Below, piece after piece: positions 56,637 through 64,000 of a DNA stretch of 64,000 nt. Below the pieces are notes generated by a model. The model was not told the DNA's origin. It searched no databases and saw only the letters and a program-made list of their open reading frames with translations. The stretch's first letter is position 1. Every line of letters starts with the position of its first letter. Both the position numbers and the translations under genes were made by a program. The stretch comes from Phaeotremella fagi (lineage: Eukaryota > Basidiomycota > Tremellomycetes > Tremellales > Phaeotremellaceae), in contig BCHU01000008.1 of NCBI GenBank assembly GCA_001599715.1, forward strand, positions 558,001-622,000. Reading direction: 5' to 3'.

Positions 56637-58589
56637 ATGTCAGGATCACTGACTCACATCCTATTCGAAGGTGCTTCTGGATACGCTCTCTTCACCGTAT
56701 CAGCCCAAGAAGAAATCGCAGCCAAATCAAAACAACTTCAAGATGCTATCAACGATTTATCAACTTTCAACCAGATGGTTCAACTAGCTTCTTTCTTACC
56801 GTTCACCTCTGCAGCTCAAGCATTAGAAAACGCCAACGATATCTCTGAAGGTGTTCTCAATCCCCATCTCAAATCTTTACTCAACTTGATACTTCCAAAT
56901 GCAAGTTCAGGTTCTGCAGGTAAATCCAACAAGAAACAATCACAAATATTGTTGGGTGTCACAGAACGTGGATTGGGTGGTGCTATCCAAGGTGAAATGG
57001 GTATCTTGTGTGATACCGGTGAAAGAGCTTTGGAACTTATTCGTGGTGTCAGATTACATGCTGAGAAAATTTTAATCAAAGGTGGTATGCAAAAAGGTGA
57101 TGTTGCTATCGCTCAATTAGGATTGGGTCATTCGTATTCAAGAGGAAAAGTTAAGGTGTGTATGAAGATGATATGACGAGATATTAACCCAGTTCAGTTC
57201 AACGTTAATCGATCTGATAACATGATCATCCAAGCTATCTCACTCTCCGATCAACTTGATAAAGATCTCAACACCTTCTCGATGAGAGTTAGAGAATGGT
57301 ACGGATGGCATTTCCCAGAACTCTACAAATTAGTACCCGACGCCCACCAATACGCAACCCTAGCAGTATTAATCGGTGACAGAACGAAAATCTCTGATGA
57401 TCTGTTGGAAGAAATGCAAGAAATCCTAGATGACGACGAGACCCGTGCTAGAAACGTTTTGGACGCCGCAAGAGCTAGTATGGGTAGTGACATTGGTGAA
57501 ATTGATTTGATCAATATCAGTAATTTCGCTGAAAGAGTTGTCAAACTCGCTCAGTACAGAAAAGATTTGAGAAAATATTTGATTGAAAAAATGAACGTTG
57601 TCGCACCCAATTTATCTGCTTTGATTGGAGAAACTATCGCTGCTAGATTGATCAGTCATGCGTGAGTCTTACCCCTATTTATTAAACTCAAAGTGGTTCT
57701 AATAAATTTCTAGTGGATCCCTTACCAATCTTGCCAAATNCCCCGCCTCGACTGTCCAAATTCTCGGAGCCGAGAAAGCACTTTTCAGAGCTCTCAAGAC
57801 TAAAGGTAACACACCTAAAGTGAGTATAAACACACTGTAGCAATCATGATCTATGTCTAACATGACGTGCTAGTACGGTCTGATCTACCACTCGACCTTC
57901 ATCGGACGTGCAGGAACGAAATTCAAGGGAAGAATCTCCCGTTTCCTAGCGAACAAATGTTCCATCGCCTGTAGAATCGATTGTTTCTCTGATGTCCCAA
58001 CCGATAAATTCGGTCAGGCATTACGTGCGCAAGTTGAAGAACGTTTAACTTTCTTCGAGGTATGTTTTGGAAGTTGTGATACATCATGTTCGTCACACTA
58101 AATCAATGATATTAGACTGGAGCAGCGGTATCTAAAAACTCTGACGCTATCCAAAAGGCTCTCGCTGCTATTGCCGCTGATCTTGGAGATGACGACGATG
58201 ATGACGACGACGAGGAGGGTGATGTTGATGATGTCGAAATTTCAGAGGTATGTCAGAAGTCTAACCGCTTGAACAGAACCCAGAGCTGACTCCCTTCCCA
58301 GGCTGTTCAACAAGTTGAGAAAGACCAAAAAGCAGCCAAAGAATCATCGAAATCTCAACCCTTAGATCCGGAACTAGTCAAAATCACCACTGCAAGTGTG
58401 ACACCATCTAAGAAGGAGAAGAAAGATAAAAAAGATAAATCTGAGAAGAAAGATAAATCCGAGAAAAAGGAGAAGAAGGAAAAGAAGGAGAAACGCAAAT
58501 CTGAGGGTGGGGAGGGTGCTGTTGAAACTGAAGAGGAGAGGAAGAGAAGGAAGAAGGAGAAGAAAGAGAAGAAGAGTAAGGGTGAGTAG
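56637..58589 (+). CDS. NOP56: NOP56 box C/D snoRNP core protein
   Basis: Core protein of the box C/D snoRNPs that guide 2'-O-methylation of rRNA, with fibrillarin, Nop58 and Snu13. Exons 56637-57155, 57198-57661, 57714-57819, 57874-58059, 58116-58247 and 58302-58589 give 564 aa. The N-terminus [16 protein letters not shown] and the segment [20 protein letters not shown] with [20 protein letters not shown] distinguish Nop56 from Nop58. The NOP domain ([40 protein letters not shown]) is complete. An Asp/Glu run ([12 protein letters not shown]) and a KKE/D-type lysine tail close the protein. The sequence has one ambiguous base (n, 57740), in a codon that is Tyr in the family (LAKYPASTVQ). Confidence 0.94.
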
Positions 58590-58981
58590 TGGGTTTGATG
58601 GTCGTTTCTTCCTGTTCTTTTTCCTTTTTTTCCCATTCGTATTTGTATACCCTTTTAATTTCTTCATCTTCATATTTGGACGTTCTGTCAATGCATATCT
58701 GTGATTCGAACATGTCTGGGACATAAGCGTGCATGTTTGATTGTTCCAAATCCAACCAAGCGTATATGTAAGATCTACTAAATACAGATAGCAAAAAGCA
58801 ACCAGATAATCCAAGACAACTAAATCCAGACCCTAAACTCAATGGAAAAGTCTTCCAACACCTCTACAATCCCAACATCTACCATCATCGAAACCAAAGA
58901 AAGACAACTCCCTTCCAGACCCACCACATCGATTACAAGGTCTAAACGATGGTCGTCAGTCAAAAACTCCAATGTGACAAC

Positions 58982-59969
58982 CTACCGTCCACCAATCCTC
59001 GGATCACCAGGTCGAACAACCAACGCCCCATGAGGCGCAGGAGCCGGTGTATGCTGAATCATAATCTGCTGTGGTTGGGGTGGGGGTGGGGGTGGACGAA
59101 AACCATGTTGTTGATGTTGTTGGCCAGGATAATGATTCCATTTTCCTTGAGGTGGGGGTGGGGGTGGTAGATGATTGAAAGACTGGTGTTGAGGTGCGGA
59201 TTGACCTGGTAATGGTTTTTGGAAATTCGTTGCGGCTTCTGTCGTTGGGTTTTGATGGGGTTGGTTGTTATTGTTGATCGAATAGGAATGGGATAAAGCT
59301 GAATTGAAGGGTTTACCGTATTTCCTCCAATCCTGCATATCAAAGTTTTAGACTTGTTTCAAAGTAAGTTGGACATCACATACGTTTAAACATGGATTCG
59401 AGGGATCCATAGCTTTGAATCCAGTGTTACCACCTAAGAATTTAATCAGCTTAAAGAGGACATGAAATTTGAAAGGAGCGTTAGGAATTACATTTCGAAC
59501 AGAGATAATTCTTTGGATAGACTAAAAGTTGATTTTGATAGAGCAGAGGTCTACCAGGTGTCGGGGTTTGGGTTGGTGAAACGTCGATCTGTTGTTGTGA
59601 TGGTGGTGGTCTCGAAGGTCCAGATCCATGTTGTGGTGGTGGTTGATTCACATAATGCTGCTGTTGCTGACCATGATCAATCCTACCATATCCAAACCCA
59701 ACACCAGTGATCTGAGTACCTAATCCAGTACTATCCCCAGTCATATTCGGTCGCTGCTGCTGATGCTGGAATCGATCAGGTAACGGAGGTGGTCCACTGA
59801 AATCCATCCTACTAGGTCCAGAAGAGATCGTTGCGTCACCTTCATTCGCGCTCACCGAATACGCTGGTGGGGGATCTAGATGATTGACCTCGTCGGTTTC
59901 TAGGGTTGATGATCTAACTGGAGGACGGTTGGGTGGTGGACCCTCTGGGGGTGCATGGATTTCTGACAT
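58982..59969 (-). CDS. HUA1-like proline-rich zinc-ribbon protein
   Basis: Exons 59969-59492, 59433-59384 and 59332-58982 give 292 aa. I start at MSEIHAPPEGPPPNRPPV (59969); the frame is open back to 60197 but that part is less proline-rich and seems to be leader. A short zinc-ribbon-like segment YPKNYLCSKCGNTGFKAMDP then NPCLNDWRKYGKP is the conserved core, similar to yeast Hua1, a cytosolic protein linked to actin-patch and Rsp5/Sla1 networks. Around it the protein is Pro/Gln/Gly-rich (PPPPPPQ, PPPPPPQP, DPPPAY). The C-terminal VVRPGDPRIGGR is also typical of the family. DPPPAY is a PY-type motif that would bind WW domains of Nedd4/Rsp5 ligases. The fourth ribbon cysteine expected after NPC is replaced (CLND). 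Confidence 0.72.
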
Positions 59970-60492
59970 GCTCACTGGAGGATTGATTGTTAAAGTTGAA
60001 GAATTATTTGATGTACTTGTATATTGGACGTCTTTCTTGGAATCTTGGCACAGCTTGAACTTTTCGACCGAGTGGCGAAACTGTACTCGTAGACAACCGA
60101 AATCAGCCAAAGAGATCCATTCTGTTTTATTGTTGGTGTTACCTTCCCAAGTCTTCTTTGAAGATTGAGATTGAGATGACACGACCTGATCCATCACATG
60201 TAAAGTGTGATTTTCGTATCAAGATTATGAAACCGATAATCAAACAGGCAAACATCTTGTGTAAAGGCAAATAACTGCTCCGTGTCCTCAAACCCAATTT
60301 GATGCAATAGAGAGCGTGACATCACAGATGAGATCTAAGAAATAAAATAAATATGGAAAAGAAGAAAATCACGAAATGATGAAAACAATGAAAAAGAAAA
60401 TGATGTACTGTACGATACAACAGAAAGTGGAAAGAAAGAAAACTCGGAAGAACTAAAAAAGAATAAAACCCAATCCTGATCAACCTAAACAA
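59970..60492. other. Intergenic, 523 bp
   Basis: Promoter side of the HUA1-like gene and 3' flank of RNR1 (both minus strand). A long A/G-rich stretch lies at 60335-60470. No gene seen beyond the open leader described for the HUA1-like protein. Confidence 0.45.
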
Positions 60493-63242
60493 CTATCCTG
60501 AACACATGAGACAAGCGTCTTTGTTCTCGATACTACATTGTAAGGCAGCCTCAGCTCTTTCCTCTGCACGTCTTTTAGCTTCTTCGTAAGAGATCTCTTC
60601 CTCTTCTGATGGACCTGGTGAGACCTCTCTTGCGGATGAAGCGACCGATGGTGAAACAGCTGCTGAAGCTGTCGTTGAAATTTTGACTTGACGAACGGCA
60701 GTTGTAAGTGTTTCAACTGGTGCTGAGACTGGTGCTGGTGTAGCTTTTGCGGCAGCTTCATTGGCTTTGGCCTCTGTTAAGATGATTTATCAGTGGACTA
60801 ATCTATTCTGAAAAAGTAAGGTACTCACGTTTGAGTGTTGAAGCGTCAATGGTGAATTGAATAGCTTGAGCACTGGGTTTTGTTCTAAGGTAGTAACAAC
60901 CGGTCTTCAATCCTCTCTTCCAACCGTAGAAGTGCATGGACGTTAATTGTGAGAAAGATGGGTTGGCAAGATGGATGTTGAGGGATTGAGATTGATCAAG
61001 GAAAGCTCCACGATCAGCGGCAAGATCAATGACAGCTTTTTGAGAAATTTCCCAAACAGTCTTGTAGATAGCTTTCAAATCGGCTGGAATGGATGGAATG
61101 TTTTGAATGGAACCACCGGCAGCAATGATGAGGTTCTTCATGTTGTCATCCCAAAGACCCAAGTTGATGAGATCACGTAAAAGCCATGGACAAACGACTT
61201 GGAAATCACCAGAGAGCACACGTCTTGCGTAAAGCATGGAAGTGTAGGGTTCGAAACATTCGTTCCAGCCCAAGATTTGTGAAGTGGAAGCGGTAGGCAT
61301 TGGAGCGACGAGGAGAGAGTTTCTGACACCGTGTTGGGCAATGTTGGCACGTAACTCAGACCAATCCCAGAGATCAGTTGGGGTGCGACCCCAGAGATCG
61401 AATTGAAGTTTACCTTGGGAGATTGGAGATCCTTCGTAAGATTCGTATTTACCGAGCTCTTGAGCTAACTCGCATGAAGCCTCGAGAGCGGCGTGGTAGA
61501 TAGTCTCGAAGATTTGAACGTTCAACTCTCTAGCACCAGGTGAATCGAAGGGGAGACGAAGAGCCATGAAAGCATCTGCAAGACCTTGAACACCGAGACC
61601 GACAGGACGATGACGCATGTTGGAGTTTCTGGCTTCCTTGACGGGGTAGTAGTTACGAGTGATAACCTGGAGAGAGTCAGCATCAACCCAAAAGACAAAC
61701 CGACAAACTTACAGTGTCCAAGTTCTTGGTAACGACCTTGGTGATTTCGTGAAGTTTCTTGAAATCATACACTCTCTTCTCCATGTCGACAAAGGCAGGG
61801 AGAGCAAGAGAGGCGAGATTACAAACAGCGACTTCATCTGGGGCAGAGTATTCGATGATTTCAGTACACAAGTTACTTGACTTGATTGTACCAAGATGTT
61901 GGTGGTTGGATTTGGAGTTGGCAGCGTCCTTGTAAAGCATGAAGGGGTTGCCAGTCTCGGTTTGAGCTTCGAGAATAGCGAACCAAAGTTTTTGAGCTTT
62001 GATGGTCTTTCTACCTTTACCAGCTTTCTCGTATGATTCGTAAAGCTCGACGAACTTTTCAGAGTGAACATCGGCAAGACCTGGACATTCAGCTGGACAC
62101 ATGAGGGTCCAATCTCCATCGGCTTCGACACGCTTCATGAAAAGATCAGGGATCCAGAGAGCGTAGAACAAATCACGAGCTCGAACTTCTTCTTTACCGT
62201 GATTTTTACGGAGATCGAGGAAATCGAAAACATCGGCGTGCCATGGTTCGAGGTAGATAGCGAAAGCACCTGGTCTCTTGTTACCACCTTGGTCGACGTA
62301 TCTGGCGGTAGCGTCGAAAGCTCTAAGCATTGGAACGATACCGTTAGAGTAACCGTTGGTACCGGCAATGTATGAACCTTTAGCACGGATGTTGTGGATG
62401 TGGAGACCGATACCACCAGCAGTTTTAGAGATTTGAGCACAAATCTTCAAAGTGTCGTAGATACCGTCAATGGAATCTGAAGCCATGGCAACGAGGAAAC
62501 ATGACGACATTTGAGCGTGAGGTGTACCGGCGTTGAAAAGCTAAGCATCAGCACAAGATCAACAATTACTAACTCACTGTTGGGGAGGCGTGGGTGAAGT
62601 AACGCTCAGACATGAGGTTGTAAGTCTCGAGAACTTTCTCGATGTTAGCACCGTGGATACCAACGGCGACACGCATAATCATGTGTTGAGGTCTTTCGAC
62701 GATTTTACCGTTGATTCTAAGAAGATAAGATCGCTCAAGGGTCTTGAAACCGAAATAGTTGTAAGCGAAATCACGATCGTAGATGATAGCAGAATCGAGA
62801 ACGTCTTTGTTCTCCATGATGACGTTGTAAACGTCTTCCGCAATCATTGGAGCGTTTTTACCGGTCTTTGGGTTAACCCAGTGGAAAAGATCGGAAACGA
62901 CGGCTGAGAAAGATTTTTTGGTCTCTTTGTGAAGATTTGAGATAGCGATACGTGCAGCGAGAATGGCGTAATCAGGATGTGTGGTTGTGAGGTATGCAGC
63001 GGTTTCAGCAGCGAGGTTCTGGTAAAGTCAGTAACAGGGTTCAAGGTCTAGAGAAGACCACTTACATCAAGTTCAACAGTGGTGATACCTTGATGAACAC
63101 CTTGGACGACTTTCATTGTGATTTCAGCTGGTTCAACAAAATTTGGGTCTAAACCGTATGAAAGTTTGTTGATACGAGCAGTGACCTTGTCGAAAGCGAC
63201 GGCCTCTTTACGACCGTCACGTTTGTAAATCCACATAACCAT
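60493..63242 (-). CDS. RNR1: Ribonucleotide reductase large subunit
   Basis: Class Ia catalytic subunit that reduces ribonucleoside diphosphates for DNA synthesis. Exons 63242-63066, 63018-62578, 62540-61713, 61666-60829 and 60773-60493 give 854 aa. The N-terminal ATP-cone ([20 protein letters not shown]) carries allosteric activity control. Active-site redox Cys pair: [16 protein letters not shown] and [15 protein letters not shown]; the radical-site Cys and its Asn/Glu partners are in [29 protein letters not shown] follows. A variable Ala/Glu/Ser linker (exon 5) ends in the swinging CxxC tail [10 protein letters not shown] that re-reduces the site. All key residues are present. ATG 63242 starts MVMWIYK; the second Met (third codon) is an alternative start. 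Confidence 0.97.
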
Positions 63243-64000
63243 TTTGAATGATTTAGATTGATTTAGTGAGTTTAGTGAGTTAAATGAATGTGAGACACGT
63301 CAGATGGATAAGCTGGACGATGTGTCAGCATTGAGGGAGATCAGTCGGATTGAGAGTAGAATGAACTTACGATAATAGTTTGTGATAGATCCAGCTATGG
63401 GTTACGAGAGAGAGAGAGAGAGAGAGTATGAGATGGATAGATTAAAAGTGAATTAAAATGTAATGGATAAGTAGATGTAGAAGATCAAAACAAAAGACAC
63501 ACACCAAAATCAATGATTATAAACCTGATTTAAATCGCGTCCAGTCAACTATTTTTAAATGACGTGTAATATTTAATAGTTACAAACATTAAAAAAAAAA
63601 CAATGCGTCGCGTTGAAGAATCAAGATCAGAGATCAATTAAATTACGCGACCTGACCTGGAGTTTTCCTTTTCCTTTTCCTTTCCTTACGCGTCAACACC
63701 TGACTAAGAAAGTAGGTAATTCTAAAAGGATAAGGATAGGGCAGGTAAGGAAGGGTAGATTAGGTATTAGTTTCCACCACGCTCCCTCCCAACACTCTCA
63801 GAATGTTTAGCAAGGAACAAGGCTTGATCTACCTGTCACCTTGATCCTTCACAACCTAAGTTTCCGCCTGGACTTCATTCCTTCCCTTCCGGAATGGCTA
63901 GATTCCAAGTAAACAAACCTCCTTCATACCGTAAAATCATGGCGAAAGAGTAACTATTTTTGGCGTGATGTGACGTCGATGGCTACTACACCCTCCACAC
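63243..64000. promoter_or_regulatory. RNR1 upstream region
   Basis: A 758-bp region without a gene. It contains a GA dinucleotide run (63408-63424), a CT-rich stretch (ttttccttttcctttcc, about 63664-63685) and an ACGCGT site at 63688-63693, the MluI-box core that confers S-phase expression on RNR1 in other fungi, plus a tttggcg element near 63958. The distance of ACGCGT to the ATG (about 450 bp) is within the usual range. Confidence 0.5.
63408..63424. repeat. (GA)n microsatellite
   Basis: Eight or nine GA units in the RNR1 5' region. Confidence 0.8.

Noticed and set aside
58355..58842. Ser/Phe/Leu-rich minus-strand frames over the NOP56 tail
   Set aside because: Antisense of a lysine/glutamate run; composition is an artefact.
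1..64000. Search for transposons, CRISPR arrays, viral genes or biosynthetic clusters
   Set aside because: No transposase, integrase, terminal repeats longer than those listed, spaced direct repeats, capsid or polyketide/peptide synthetase motifs were seen.

Overview
The window is nuclear DNA of a basidiomycete yeast, most likely a tremellalean (Kwoniella/Cryptococcus group). The basis is dense short GT-AG introns (mostly 37-70 nt, often with CTAAC/CTGAC-like branch sites), tight spacing of genes on both strands, many introns per gene, and proteins of clearly fungal type. Genus is inference from style and protein wording, not from a search. Exon models were built by hand from splice signals and reading-frame continuity; for most genes the exon lengths add up to an intact frame.

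Left part (1-26 kb), mostly housekeeping: the 3' end of a PSP1-domain gene, a small single-pass membrane protein, a large UBR1-type N-recognin ubiquitin ligase, an aldo/keto reductase, an F-box-like protein, an unknown 205-residue protein, DNA polymerase eta (RAD30), the RNA polymerase II largest subunit (RPB1), 6-phosphogluconolactonase and a SWI3/RSC8-type chromatin-remodelling subunit.

Middle part (26-35 kb) is the accessory region. It holds two lineage-specific families: four tandem paralogs (A-D, 158-177 aa) that share a duplicated promoter block with a TATA box, and three paralogs (201-216 aa) of a second family, one of them inverted. SEC20 lies between the two families. A decayed copy of the last codons and 3' flank of SEC20 sits between paralogs C and D and records how the array grew. 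No function can be assigned to either family from sequence alone.

Right part (35-64 kb): a Hook-type dynein adaptor, DNA2 helicase/nuclease, FCF1 (rRNA processing), TRS33 (TRAPP), a mucin-like membrane protein, a myosin regulatory light chain, an intron-containing tRNA-Leu(CAG), an aryl-alcohol-dehydrogenase-like aldo/keto reductase, a small secreted Cys-containing protein, tRNase Z, NOP56 (box C/D snoRNP), a HUA1-like proline-rich protein and RNR1. DNA2, RAD30 and RNR1 all serve DNA synthesis or repair, but they are not adjacent and no operon-like logic applies. I see no transposon, CRISPR array or virus-like element.
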